DNA of 64,000 nt from Scatophagus argus (GCF_020382885.2 NC_058497.1:19708330-19772329); one strand, 5' to 3'; counted from the first letter of the stretch, positions 25,461 to 37,793 are shown. Notes: generated by a model not told the origin, from the letters alone. Numbers and translations: made by a program.

Positions 25461-26044
25461 CATTTCTCTCAGTGAAACTTACCTGAATAACTAAAGATTC
25501 AGCAAAAAATGGCCTGTGGAAATTCTACAAAGCATTAATAAATTATTATTAATATATCTATCATTGAGAGAAGATAGAAATTAATATAATTGTATTTGTA
25601 GTACGAATACCTGCAAGTCCAGCAAAACTGGTCTTAGTGGAGCTCATTGAAACATTAATGTTAAATGGTCTGCATGTAGAATCTTGGAGAAGATGGAAAT
25701 ATTCAAAATGGTACCCTTCTGTTTTGGCTTTACATCTTCATTGTTTTTGAGGTCGCACCGATTCCACTGTTGTATGGGGTTTGTAAAATAATAAGAAGAA
25801 TTGCAAAGTCCACCAAAACCTTCTGTACTCATTTAGAAAACTACTGTGTGGCCCTTCACTTTGTCATAACCTGGGCTGGCACATTAGATACACGTGACAA
25901 GACGCACACCCGACTTTACAGCGCTGGTATTACATCAAAGTACTTTTTTCAAGTATAGTATTTGTGAGGGTTACTACTGTTACTGTTACCACAGTCAACA
26001 CTAAAAAGTTAAAAAGCAAATAAATATGTTAAACTTTTATTTTT
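25461..26044. other. intergenic spacer, nothing recognised
   Basis: AT-rich spacer. Short open frames on both strands around 25644-25958 show no domain, and the two strands overlap each other as chance frames do. Confidence 0.4.
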
Positions 26045-26150
26045 TTTTAAGAATTTTATTTTGGAATTATCAGCTTTATTGGACAGAGTGACAGGGCAGA
26101 CAGGATACAAGTAAGAAAAAAAGGGGCGCAGCATGCAAGTGGACTTTTTT
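26045..26150. repeat. short diverged interspersed repeat fragment
   Basis: The words gctttattggacagagtgac and agacaggatacaagtaag, then ggggcgcagcatgcaa, resemble the tail of a common fish SINE-like repeat (the usual form is gacaggaaac...gacatgcaacaaagggcc). It is weak and diverged. Confidence 0.35.
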
Positions 26151-27410
26151 TAAAAATCAGTAGTTGTCACTTTAAATTATTCATTTAACTCCTATTTGTC
26201 TATAAACCATCAAAAAATAAGCATTAAAATTAAGTCAGTTACAACTTTTAAACTTGTGCAACAAACTTTACATTTCTTCACATTTCAGTTTTGTGTTGTG
26301 ACAATGTTGTGCTTGTGATCTGGTTAAGTTTGGGCACAAAAAACACTTGTTTAAGTACGGAAAAGATCAGGTTTTAAAATACCTGATTTTGTCCCCACAA
26401 ATACAGGAAAATCTCTGGTCATTTCTTTGAAAATATTGTCTTTAGTTACCATAAGCACAGCTACAAAATGGCCCAACAGTCACTTAAATGAGCTATTGTC
26501 ACATTTAGGTGATATGCCATCACCAACCTCTCCACCTCCAAATGCAACTAAACTCAAGTAGAATAGAATACAATAGAGACCATTACTGTTAATATACTCA
26601 CAGTACAACAAGATTTGACATCACGATATACTAGCGTGATATGACACATAAAGTAGAAATGTTGATATGATATGCATGAATTGTACAAAAAGCAAGATAT
26701 GCTTGGTTTGCAGAAATGCACAATGCTAACATTTTAGTCCAGTATAGAGTATATAGCCTAAGTACATACCTAAGAAGTGATTAACAGAACTGCATCTTTT
26801 GTAAGATCGTTATATGTTTTTGCACATGAAATCTTTCTTTGCAAAGTAACAACTAACCAAAGTTGTTGTGGAGTAAATATAATAACATTTTCATCTGGAA
26901 AGTAGTCGAAGAAGTAAGGGGATTTGATAGACTAAAAGTGTGTATTATAAATGTGATATGAGACCAGTTAGTGTGTATTCTGTGTTATGCAGGCTTGGAC
27001 AGCAGTGTGTTTGTTCTGCAGGATTTCAGTCAGAACATTCCACCTCTCATGGCTGCTAATGGCAGGTGTGCATGCCTCTGCATTAATCAGGGTGCTGTGA
27101 ACCTGCCGTTTAATCGCAGAGTAAGCCGAGCAGGTAATTACTTTTGAATCTGTAAGTGTGCAGACCACCCCACCCCCACCCCAGTCAAAAAAAAAAAAAA
27201 AAAAAAAAAAAGGAGAGAAGGAAAAACAGCGCGCAGGGAGGTGGCCATGGATGGAGATCACATGTAGCCTACAGCTGAGTTCTGGGTACAGCTGGTTTAC
27301 AGCCCTGCTTTCAGGAGGTTTATTTTGACCTTTTTCTAGAAACTAGAAATGCATCTTTTGGAAAATACATTCAGTTAATGCAGTCTAACACAACAACCCC
27401 ACTGCAGTTT
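26151..27410. other. intergenic spacer with poly(A) run
   Basis: AT-rich DNA with a run of 25 A at 27187-27211, preceded by CCCCACCCCCACCCC. It is possibly the tail of a plus-strand retrocopy, but no recognisable body precedes it. The open frame crossing this run on the minus strand is an artefact of low complexity. Confidence 0.4.
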
Positions 27411-27975
27411 TAATCAGTGGTGCAAAGTAACAAAAAAACTTCAAGTTGAGTATTTCCTTATACTCCTCTTTATTGTACATTTTACTCCATAAAATGTATC
27501 TGACAACTATTTTCAGATCACCATGACCATCTTGTAAAGTGTGACACACTACGCAACAATATAAAAAGCAGAGATTCACTGATCCACACTCTTTGTGATT
27601 AATAATACAATATTAAAAATACTAAGTGAGCCATCAGCCAACTGTAACTGAATGAATACCTACAGCAGAAACAAGACCAGGTCTGATCACCTGTGGCCCA
27701 CACCTGATCCACTTAATGAGGTGAACATCGTGGCTGTTACCTGGCAGTACATCCCTAACATGAAGCAGTCAAATTGATTTTCACTTCACTCAGCGACAAC
27801 ATTAAAATACTGCTCACATATTATTCAGCAGTAATGATAAGAAGTATAACGTAACACTTGTGTAATATGCAATACTTTAACTACATTGCTGCTCATACTG
27901 AATCTAAGACTTTTATGTATGACTGCTTTTACTTCAGTAAAGCACCTTAATATCCCATCCACCACTGCAACATCG
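27411..27975 (+). repeat. dispersed 'TTTTACTT...CACCACTG' teleost repeat
   Basis: It starts cagtggtgcaaagtaac and continues with ttgagtatttccttatactc, acattttactccataaaatg and tatctgacaac. After a spacer it ends with ctgcttttacttcagtaaag and ccatccaccactgca. The ends are imperfect inverted repeats of each other (cagtggtg versus caccactg), which suggests a non-autonomous, MITE-like DNA element. A second copy, in the opposite orientation, lies in the last hnf1b intron. Confidence 0.55.
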
Positions 27976-30010
27976 TCTCATGAGATCAGGCTGATTTTGG
28001 ACAATTTTTGCCAGCTTTCCATGTCTTGACTTTCATCTCTTGTCATCGGCACCTTTTAAACCTAACCTACCCCACATGCATGGGGTAAGTCCCCAAAACA
28101 CAAGAAAAATGATAGAGGTGCTTATAAAAATGCCCCAAAATGCTTGTTGAGCACTGCTGTAGTTTGTTGTTGCTTTATTGCATAAATGACTACAAGATTT
28201 TCACACAGCAAGAGTTCACATAGCATTTAGATGTTAAGGAGAACAAAGTAAATACGTGATAACTTTTCATTCCAAATAAAGAGATTTCTTATCGTGCCCT
28301 AATTCCTCACAAACTCTTCCTCGTAGGCGTGTGTTTGAGTTCCTGCTCAGTACAGCAGCTAACGGCTTGGATCTGATTCACTCGTGTTCTTTCCTCAGGA
28401 GATTTATTGCACGGTGACACACCTTGAGAGCTTGTCTGCTCAAAATAAGGTCAGGGGTGGTACTGTGTGTATGTGTTTGTGTGTCTTTAAACTTTATTGT
28501 CATGCTGTGGGTACACATTGTTTGGCCAGTGCAATACAGCATTCAAACAATAAATAAAGGATTGTGAAAAATATGACACAAAAACACATGAACAACAACA
28601 CTTTAGCTGGCGCATACATGAGTGGCTGCATCCTGTTCAGTCTCACCTGCCTGGTGTAGCCGTTTGGTCACTAGGTGACAGCACTGAGTCCAGCAAGAGG
28701 CTCGGGGGAAAGCTACAGCTTCACATCCAGCAGTGAACCTTCAGCCCTTCACCCTAACAAAAGGTGTCCTATGTTTCTATGCCTTCAGTATGCAAAATGG
28801 ACCACTGGTATGGAAGAGATGGCCAGTATCAGAGCAATATGGAGCTTGTGGGCTGGTGTTTGAATCATGCAAATCTCCGCAGAGTTGACCGGTTTAACAG
28901 TTGCTAATAGATAACTAGGGGATATTGGTGCAGGTACATGGAACATCTTCATATTTTGCACATCGTTCGGGTGCAGTCGTGCTTACAGGAAAGATAATGT
29001 AAAGTAAGCAATTTGTTAGCAAAAAAATAAAAACAGACTGTCTGTCGAGACCTGCTCAGAGAGAGTGAGACAATGAGCCTTTAGCAGCTTTACCTAACAC
29101 ACTTTGCGTGGCCTCAAATAAATGAGTAAAATCAACTTGTGTCTTTCTGTATTGACTAACACCAGCGACACCACACCTCGTTTAACCTCAAAAACAATGC
29201 CGTGTTTGTCCTGTCGTTCGCCAGTTTTCTTTTCATGCCTCAGTGTGCCTGCATGTGCTTTTTGGCTCATTTACTTTTCAGTCAATCTGTCTGAATGCGA
29301 CACTGCTGTCAGCCTCTCGTCTGCATTAGAACTCAAGTGAAAGTGTTTCTGAAAGCTTTTTGGGATGTTGCAAATCCCACTTAATATAATAATAAGAACA
29401 AAGAATTAAAATCAGCATTACAAAAGTGGTGTGTCACATTTAAGCACTGTGACGCAAAATGTTTGTTTGTATTATACCTACTTATCTGTTATGTCAGTCT
29501 GCATTGAAACCTTTTATACTTAGCATTTTATTTTTTGCTTTCACATAAGCTTATTTCTTATGTTTTTCTGATGAAAAAACACATTATGTCCATACAGACA
29601 TATCAAACTTTTTTGTTTTACGGAAGACACAGTAGTACACACACAATAATTAAATTAATGAGGATGAATTCCATTTAGCTACTTTAGTTTCAGGGAACTG
29701 GTTTTATGCGTGGCAGCTCCCTGTCAGTTGAGTTTCTGGGTCAACTGAGCTTTTCTATGACAAATCAATGTGTCTAAAACGGTTTTAAAAGTGCCAGTTT
29801 TTCACTTTAATTTGCCTCAGTGCATTGTTTTAAAACTGTGCTGACTTTATTATAGTTTTCTTTCATTCTGGCATATGATGAGCAGCTCTTTTCTGTTTTC
29901 ACCTGATGCCAGATGATGGCAGGTCTGCCCCCCACCCCCCCACCTCTCGTGCACCCTGACAAAGTGGCTTTGGCTGCTTCGATCTCCCTGAGTCAATATT
30001 GACCTCCAGC
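27976..30010. other. intergenic spacer, nothing firmly recognised
   Basis: AT-rich spacer. A short segment near 28487-28560 (aaactttattgtcatgctgt) resembles the 3' tail wording of some fish non-LTR elements but is too short to call. Confidence 0.35.
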
Positions 30011-30024
30011 CAGGAGGAGAGGGA

Positions 30025-30135
30025 GGCAGCAGCAGCAGCAGTTGGAAGGATGAGGATGATGATGAGGAGCAGGAGGAGGAGGAGGAGGAGGAGGGCAGCC
30101 AGCAGATCATCATCAGCCACACACACACACACACA
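30025..30135. repeat. compound microsatellite GCA / GAT / GGA / CA
   Basis: Four adjacent simple repeats: GCA from about 30026, GAT and GAG near 30048-30066, GGA at 30067-30093, and CA at 30117-30135. Open frames across it on both strands encode only homopolymer-like residues. Confidence 0.85.
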
Positions 30136-32399
30136 TGAGTACACTGTCAATATGATGTGGTTACTAACTATTTATCACCTCTTGTGCTACAAAGAAACAA
30201 CCTAAACCTAAACCTAAAATTTGCAGCCCTTGCAATGGATTCCTGAATATGAACATGAAAGTTAATTTATCACAGAATATCAATATCAGTCGAGTTATTT
30301 AAGAGCCCCTCTCTATACTTCCTGTACTTGTTGGTTTAGTGATTATCAGATGCTTAAAGGAGACTCAGCTAAAATGAAAACTGATCAGCAGTCCTAACAA
30401 GTCATAAAAAAAGTCCTTGAAAAATACTTTTTTTTATAGGTTGTGATACTTCAGGTGATTTTTTGCACCATTTGGGCAATTTCCACCAACAACATATTGG
30501 ATTGTACTGCCATAAATCAGCTCCTCCTTCTCATCTGAGTAGTATGATTGAGATTGCCTGGGCTCTGAGGTCAGTAGGCTCAGCACAACAGGCGATTACT
30601 GACAAGTGATGACCATAAAGTTAATAACAGCTAAGTTGAAATATTAAAACCCTTAATCTGTTCAAATGAGCTTTTTATGTAATGTTCTGTAACATTAACT
30701 AAAATGCTTTTATTTTATCATATGACCTCTATTATATTTGTTATTGTAATCTGCCATGTTTGAGCAGAAGTGACAGCACTGATGTCTGCAGGGAAATTTT
30801 TGTTGAACCCAGACACTTACCCACCTGATCTAAAAAGCATTGACATGAGCGAATTTATGCATGAGGTTGGTGCCGTGGGGTGAGCTGGAGGACAGGTAAT
30901 TTCTCCACAGGTAATGATGACCCTACTGGTTTTTGTGACTGAGCTGCAGAGGGTTCATGACCTTTGTCGTCAAACATCTCCTTTCTGTTTCTTTGGATAG
31001 TGGGAGATGTTAAGGCTTGATTTTTTTTCTGAGTCATGCAGGATTAAAATCATAGCCAGGTTTTTTTTTTTGCCAGTTGTATAATGAAAAAAAAGAAAAC
31101 TTGTTCTGACAGGACATCAGACGTCTCTGGGGGCATCTTGGCTCAATTACAGAAAAAGTGTGGGCGTATAAGAGTGATGGGGCGCGTATATGATGCAAGG
31201 GGTCATGCTGCCCTAATCAACCTAATACTGCATCATAGTATTTTCTAGAATGTCTGAGTATTTGTGGCGTCACAGGATCAAAAATCCCAAATCTGTTGTG
31301 TCAGTTTAGTGTTTCTTATCAGTTGCTTTTTTGTTAGAAAGAAACAAAAAATATATACTGCATAAGAGAGAGGTTAAGGCATAGTCAAACAACTCTGAGA
31401 CTGAAACCAATTTGCCATGACTTGACTAACAGCCAAACCTCAAAGGTGCTCTGATCTGACGTGATTTAACAAAAGTAAAGAGGAGGAAAAGCTCAATCCC
31501 TGACTACACACACCTTGTGCATGAAGAGCAAACACAGTCGAGAGACTTTCAAGTCTTTGGCTTGATTCAAGCCTACAGAAACACTCTGTCACACACACAC
31601 ACACACCCTGCTGCGGTGCATGTTGACAGAGCCAACACTGTCTCTGTGACACACACAGCCGACGCTACAAATTGTCAGCCACGGGCTGCCCCAGCACTCC
31701 CAGTGCAGGATCATCCACGGGTCATGTTTATGAATTGGGAGGAGTGGATGGATGTCAGTGCTTTCCATCACTTTCCTCTTCCTTATCCTCACTTCTATCA
31801 GTCAGCTGCAAACAGAAATGTTCTCTCCTGATCTTTCTCCTTGCATGTGCTACAATTCAGCCATCTTTCTGTGATTCATGGGTGGACTGATGAAATCTTA
31901 TTGCACTGATAGGGATCAAAGCTGCCCCACCCAACACCCCCGATGAAGAGAAGCTGTGATGCAATCAAAGCACTTGTGGAAAACTCACTGACGGATTTAT
32001 AACAGATAACCTTATGAAGAGCAACGTGAAGACAAGCTGTGATTATCACAAAATGGCCAGAGGATTTGCATGATTAATGAGGTTTTGTGTGGGGAGTTGA
32101 TAAGAAAAGATGGGAAGTGGGATCTTTTGACTAAGACTGTATTTCATTTTAATAATCTAAGCTTCCCTTAGAAGATTGGTTTTCTTTTCTTTTTTTTTTT
32201 GCTGACACTTCCTGGTTGAGTCAAGTGAGACATTTTTTCCTGCACATGTCACCAATATTAACAGCCTTGCCAAAACTAACATAACATACTGACTTCATCC
32301 ATTGTTTCAATTTTAGGTGAGGTGTGAAAGTTTATTCTCTTTTTTAAAGTTTGGTTTGCACCTTGTCAATGCTATTCACTTCCTCCTTGAGGAGAAATA
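30136..32399. other. intergenic spacer with a CA repeat
   Basis: AT-rich spacer with a CA run at 31590-31606. Overlapping frames of 60-100 codons near 31440-31890 on both strands are mirror images across the CA repeat and show no domain. Confidence 0.4.
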
Positions 32400-32600
32400 G
32401 TTTAACATTTTGGGAAACAAATTTATTTGCGTTCTTGTCAAAAGTTGATAAGATCAATACCCCTGTCATCTTTCTCTGTTAAATATGAAGCTGTTAATAT
32501 TATCGCCAGTAGCCTGTTAGCTTAGCTTAGCTTAACAACAGCTGGCCTGGCTCTATACAAATTTAACAAGATCCATTTAAGCTAAGCAGCCAAAGTAGTT
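32400..32600 (+). repeat. dispersed 'TTAGCTTAGC' repeat, copy 1 (plus)
   Basis: Word order is aacattttgggaaacaaat, gataagatcaataccc, aatatgaagctgttaat, gcctgttagcttagcttagc, cagctggcctggctctatac and aacaagatcc. It belongs to the same family as the copies at 16186, 32603, 33222 and 46023. Confidence 0.6.
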
Positions 32601-32602
32601 TG

Positions 32603-32790
32603 CCATTTTGGGAACTACAATTATTTGATTTCCTGCTTAACATTAGTTGAGAAGATCAATACCACTCTCATGTCTGTATGCTAGGCTACATGAAGCCAAA
32701 GCTATCAGATATTTAGCTTAGCTTTGCATAAAGACTGGAAACAAGGGGAACCATTTCTAACTTTATCGCAAAATCACCAGCTCCTTAAAG
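32603..32790 (+). repeat. dispersed 'TTAGCTTAGC' repeat, copy 2 (plus)
   Basis: It reads ccattttgggaactacaat, gagaagatcaataccactct, catgaagccaaagctatc, tagcttagctttgcataaag and actggaaacaaggggaacc. It is a direct repeat of copy 1 only a few bases downstream. Confidence 0.6.
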
Positions 32791-33221
32791 TTTGTTATTG
32801 ACATTTTTTCCATTTTTCCATTTTGACACAAAAACCTAAATGTAAAAATGTCAATTTGCAGTTTCATGATTGCCCTATTACAAGGAAGCACTCATGTAGC
32901 TTTGTAAGAAACCTCTGCAGTGTGGCTTGCTAACAGTTAACTAAATTATTTTTTTATTATATATTTTAGAAATGTTTTTAGTTTGTTGCCACAAAGCTGG
33001 CTTTGGAAGAGTTTGCTTCATGTTGCTGTTGCCAGAATAAAAGACTGACTCGAGCTTAAAGTGCTACATCTGAAATTAAAAAGAGAGTAAGTAACTGTTA
33101 CACAAGCAAATCATTGTAAACATGCAATTTTCATTTTTGCACTGCTTAAACAAACAGACACAGCTATAATTAGTGAACTCTACAGCTGCTGGTTGGCAAA
33201 TTATGATAAAATTTAACTGTG

Positions 33222-33415
33222 GCAAGCTAACTGTTTCCCCCGCATTGTTTCCAGTCTTTGTGCTAAGCTAAGAAAAAGGCGGTGCTGCTGGCTGCAACTT
33301 CATATTTGGCGTACAAACATGAGAGAATGGTATTAATCTTCTCATCTAACTTACTCCTGAGATAGATTAAACAAATAAGCATGTGTCCCAAAATGTCAAA
33401 CGATTTTTTATTTAT
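33222..33415 (-). repeat. dispersed 'TTAGCTTAGC' repeat, copy 3 (inverted)
   Basis: Read on the minus strand it has cattttgggacacatgct, gatgagaagattaatacc, aatatgaagttgcagcc, cttagcttagcacaaagact and ggaaacaatgcgggggaaac. It is the reverse complement arrangement of copy 2, about 430 bases apart. Confidence 0.6.
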
Positions 33416-33445
33416 GTGAAAACTTTCACCACTTTCAGGAAGGAC

Positions 33446-33750
33446 TCACATGCGTGCCTCTTCCTTCAGACTTGACACCAAGTTGTCGTCTCCAGTCTCT
33501 GGGGAGAGGAGCTGAGCGGTCGGAGGGTTCAGCTTGAGGGTAAGGTCCAGCTCAGTCTGCGGAACGATACATGGCCACTGGTTCCTGAATCGCACGCACA
33601 CACCATGTAGCCCTTGCCCTTTTCAGTCACTTTCCAAACGTTCCGGTCTGTGCACCAGCCAGGATGTGGGGCGAGGAACGAGAGGTCGTGAGAGGTGAGT
33701 GAAGACATCGAAATCAGCCAAGCACACCTTGAGAAAACATCAATACTCAC
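33446..33750 (-). pseudogene. decayed or unidentified minus-strand coding remnant
   Basis: On the minus strand, a frame from about 33750 down to about 33600 includes HPGWCTDRNVWKVTEKGKGY. A +1-shifted frame then continues with RNQWPCIVPQTELDLTLKL and ends SSLKEEARM at a TGA (33446-33448). The switch falls at a GTGTGTGCGTGC slippery stretch. A minus-strand AATAAA lies 33 bases beyond the stop (33407-33412). GC content and amino-acid composition differ from the surrounding AT-rich spacer. I do not recognise the family. It may be a terminal exon of an unknown gene, a frameshifted pseudogene, or chance. Confidence 0.3.
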
Positions 33751-34318
33751 TGTGTGATCCAGAGAGCAGGTCCACGCTTGGAGCTATGTCAGTTTATCAG
33801 AGTTTTATCATAACCAGGCCAAAGAAGAAGAAGAAGAAGCAGAAGCAAAAAAGAAGATATAGTAGATATAAACTGCAGTAGATGTGATAATTAACCTACT
33901 ATATATAGATAAAACAAGTGTTTAATATCAAACAGTTGTGATACCTTCCATCTAAATTTTAAGCCAAGAAGCTCTCAGTAAAATAAAAATAAAATTGTAA
34001 CAGCTGAGCAAATTCCATCTGCTAATGATGTGCATGTGATACAACTGAAAGCTGCAGCAACTAAACACCAACTAAATGGACCTTATGGTGAGACTGTGTT
34101 AGTCAAAACAGATGTGGTCTGTATTGTGTCGAATGAGAAGCTCAAACTAATGCAAATATAATGCAGACATAAAAAAAAAGAAAGAAAGAAAATTATGAAC
34201 ATAGATTATGATCACATAAAGAAAACATTTCTTGGTTTTAAGGTTTCATCCTCAAGTCCACATATGTGACAATCCTTAATATTTATCTAACAGCCCTGTT
34301 AGGGGGTGGGGGGGTGTT
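33751..34318. other. intergenic spacer, nothing recognised
   Basis: AT-rich spacer with an AAG-rich run near 33823-33860 and an AAAG run near 34170-34192. Confidence 0.4.
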
Positions 34319-34351
34319 ATATCACACTGTAGCTCCAACCTGGCTTACATG
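34319..34351. repeat. 33-bp duplicated sequence, copy A
   Basis: It starts atatcacactgtagctcc and ends ggcttacat. A near-identical copy lies at 37201-37233. The sequences flanking the two copies do not align. Confidence 0.6.
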
Positions 34352-37200
34352 TGGACCGACAAGTGCAAGCAGGACCAGGTAGACCCCGACGGTCCCTGTC
34401 CCTGGTTGCTCAACCTGTGCGAGAGCGTAACGGGCAGCGCATGTTCCACGCTACGCTCCAGTGCACAGGCCGCTTTCACAACAGTGGTGATGGTCTGTGT
34501 ACTGGATAAACTTTGTTTTTGCTGCTTGTTATTATTTGTTGTTAATGGTTCACAGATTTTAAATGGAGACATGTGAGAGTGCCAGAAAAATGTACGTTGT
34601 CACCCAGAGGCCAGGAAAAGTACGCTGTTGTGTACGTGAGACAGTGCTTGCAGTACTAGTACTTGTAAAAAGTAGCTTTCATAAACTTAAACTTGGACTT
34701 AAAGGTGTAAATTTACATTTAAATCTAAACAAAAATGTAACATTGCTGTCTTTGCTCAAACTGGTCTAATTTATGAACACTCCTGTGGTGGCCAACTCAA
34801 TGAATGTGACTAGTTTGCTTTGACTTTATTTACCTTTAACCCATCATCTTAAGTTTTAGAGCAACATCTATCTTTTACGTTAACCCTTGTTCCCCTGTGG
34901 CTCTGTGAAGCAGCTTAGTGTCAAACAACAAATTGTCCCATTTATTCTGTTCTTAGGAAAATCAATCAGTTTCTCCAGGCCCTAAAAAGTGACACTTGAG
35001 TCATTAAGTTGTCACAGAGATGACGGAGCTGCAGACAGTCTGTACTTTATCTGTTTCCACTGGGTTATTAGCTTCACCCACATAACACAGCGGCTGGCAT
35101 GTTACACACTGGAGTGAAGGGCAACTGAGGTGTACACCAAGGAAACTTTAGACAACAGTAGAGATAAGAGAGCAATGTGTATAAAAGATGCCCAAAGCAG
35201 CGGCAGACCACTATCAGGTCTTTGTTATGCGTCCTTAATTGTGTCTCTGGGACTCAGCAGTGGATTGTTAATGACCTTACTGCACTTTATGGTGTTTTTA
35301 GCTCTTCCTGTATCGGAAGTGCGACATTTCAGTTGTTATATTTAATTTACATCAGAGATCACCTTAATATGTTTCTGCAAGGCAACACATACTGTGCTGC
35401 CCCACTGCATCATATTGGCTTTACTGCTAATGGTTTTAGGGCAATCCTGCATATTACTAATGATCAACCACATTGATACTACACTGAAAGATTAAACATC
35501 TAAGCAATAATTGGCTAAGTATCTTGTCGTAAACCATCATGCATATTCACAGAGGAGTTCACAGCAGCTTCTGTCTGTTTTGGTTTGCAGTCGTCGTGTT
35601 TGAAGGAGATCACTTGGTTTGATTTCCATGGACAAAACGAATATTTAGTAAACAGTGTGTCTCTTTCTTTTATGCTTTTTACATAGTCAGAAATGACAAT
35701 CAATGATAAAAACAGGGATCAGGATTTTACAAAAAAAATTGGACTTTCTAATCCGAAATCATAACTCACAGAAATGACCTTTTGCTGCAAATCTGTAATG
35801 AGCGAGGTCAAGCTGAGGTCAGTTTTCAACCTTGGGGCTCGACAGGTGTTGCCATCTTTTAACCTCATTTTATACAGTTAAGTCAGAGTAAAATACAATT
35901 TGATTTCATACAAGTGTTCATTTATTTTATGTAGTACTGTGGCATTTTACGTCCTTCAGAAAGCATGCTGATCAGCTAATGTTGAACAGACTATAATATT
36001 TTGCCATATTTTTGCTTAGTTGTTGTGAAAGCAGCATTTTCACCCAGTTTAAATGTCATACACACATTTAACTGAGAGTGAACGTTAAAGAAACTCACTC
36101 TGACGGGTTTTTCAACATCGTTTTCCTCAGAAGCTTCACTTTTCTGATGAAGCATTTTCTCCGAGTTAACATAAACAAACAAACAAACTGTGAACTGTTT
36201 TCTTGTTTAATTTCATTAACATTATTTATTTAATTTCCTCCACGGTAATATTAAACAATATCTAACCATATTAATTTTTAATCTACTGTACTCATCCTTA
36301 GGCGGTGCGTTCAACACAGCTCGTGTTTCTCCGTGTGGCCGTGAACATCGCAGCTGTCTGTGGTCCACATCTGGACAACTGCACAACTTGATTTTATTTA
36401 TTCATTTATTTTTTTTTAAAGGTTCTTTTTGTTTTGACGTTTTCCATTAAGCTACATGCGCTCATCTAAGACGCAGTCGTTCATATCCTGAAATAAATAG
36501 AATAACAGTTAATATAGATGAGTCCAGCTCACCGTGAAAAATCCTGCAGGTTTTGTTTTAATTTAAGGATCCTCCAAAAGCTCCAGGTAAAATCTGAACC
36601 GCACTGGAAGAACAACGAAATCCAGCATCAGTAAGAATCAGCGGTGAAATGAGGCAACTGAACATACTGTGTAACTTTCAGGAAGTATTTCCTCCCCAAA
36701 ATACTCCTGTTTCATTACATTATTGACTGTAGCCCATTCATACGAAGTCCATATTTGAAAAAAACGTGTTTAACAAAGTTTGCAAAATACAATTCAGATG
36801 GCTTTGCTGGAACTTTTAGGTGGCGCTGCACCTGATCCATTGGTTCATCTCTCCGTGTTGGTTTCAGCGCTGTGTTTGAAGGAGGATAAGCAGCTAAGCC
36901 AAACTTTATTAGTGTTTTATTTACAGAACTGCTCTGACAAGGTGAAAAGGTGAAGCTCAACGCAGAATGTGAGCCCTAATAACCTCATTCTTACATTAAT
37001 GATTAAGGGTTTGTTGAACTCTTTGAGTGGATTGAACGTTTATGGGTGTTTGTTTTTTTTCTTGTTTTTCATTCAGTAATACAAGGAACCCGAATAGTTT
37101 ATGTTGTGTCAACTGTGCGCAGACAGACAGAAGAGACAACTGGGGCCAATTGGACTTTCAAAGGGATTTTTCCGTCTCATTTTAGAGGTTTGTATATAAG
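34352..37200. other. intergenic spacer, includes a GC-richer patch
   Basis: The first 150 bases (about 34352-34500) are clearly richer in GC than their surroundings and open on both strands (for example MWTDKCKQDQVDPDGPCPW on the plus strand). I recognise no domain. The rest is AT-rich spacer; a minus-strand open frame at 36715-36960 also has no recognised domain. A candidate HNF1-type site lies at 36994-37008. Confidence 0.35.
36994..37008. promoter_or_regulatory. hnf1b: candidate HNF1 binding site upstream of hnf1b
   Basis: The sequence cATTAATGATTAAgg has the TTAAT-N-ATTAA palindromic core of the HNF1 consensus (GTTAAT-N-ATTAAC), with only the outermost bases off. It lies about 1.15 kb before the hnf1b start codon and could serve autoregulation. 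Sites of this AT-rich kind arise easily by chance. Confidence 0.35.
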
Positions 37201-37233
37201 TATATCACATTGTAGCTCCGACCTGGCTTACAT
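37201..37233. repeat. 33-bp duplicated sequence, copy B
   Basis: It starts tatatcacattgtagctcc and ends ggcttacat, matching copy A at 34319-34351 except at about three positions. Confidence 0.6.
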
Positions 37234-37753
37234 TTTAAATTAGACGTGAACAAAATGTTTTATTACTGTAAATGTGAATGTGAATTAATTTTGCAAATTG
37301 CTGGAGAGTATTAGTAATTACGGCTTACTGTTTTGTAGAAAACACGCTTGGTAACTTGTTAAAGTACACGTCAAACCATTTCTTCTGACCATAAAATTAA
37401 AATTTAAATGCATAATCTTTGTTTTTAATGTGATGTGAGACTATTTGCCTAAATCTAATGAGATTATTTGGCTTCACTAAAGGAAACAAACGCCTCATTA
37501 ACACCTCCACGACTATCTTTTCAAGTAATAATGGGAACACATTAATAAACTACCTGAGTAATCATATAAATACGCGTATAATGAACAGAATCAAAGTAGA
37601 TAACTATAAAAGAGCGTTACTTGTACTTCTTCAGAACTACTTCTAGCAGGCCTTATAATAAAGCCAGCCTACAATAAAACCACTGTGGGGAGAATTAGAT
37701 CCAGCGATGTGTGCAGCTCGCCCTTCTTAAAAGTCTTTATGGCATATACAACA
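37234..37753. other. intergenic spacer, distal hnf1b upstream region
   Basis: AT-rich sequence upstream of the hnf1b promoter, with no recognised element. Confidence 0.4.
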
Positions 37754-37767
37754 GGGTCCAAGGTCCA
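37754..37767. promoter_or_regulatory. hnf1b: candidate HNF4-type (DR1) site in the hnf1b promoter
   Basis: GGGTCCAAGGTCCA reads as two RGGTCC half-sites with one-base spacing. Its CAAGGTCCA differs at one base from the HNF4-specific CAAAGTCCA form. It lies about 390 bases before the start codon and about 25 bases before a TATA-like AATAAAAG (37794-37801). HNF4A is a known regulator in the HNF1 gene network. Confidence 0.4.
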
Positions 37768-37793
37768 TGAAAGTTTTGCTGATAAGGGCAGCC

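Noticed and set aside
27187-27211. Poly(A) tail of a processed pseudogene
   Set aside because: No gene-like body precedes the run on the plus strand, and no target-site duplication is evident.
29850-30205. Open frames rich in Ser, Leu or Arg on both strands
   Set aside because: They are products of the compound microsatellite at 30025-30135.
36715-36960. 81-codon minus-strand open frame
   Set aside because: No recognised domain, no downstream poly(A) signal that fits, and no sign of coding composition.
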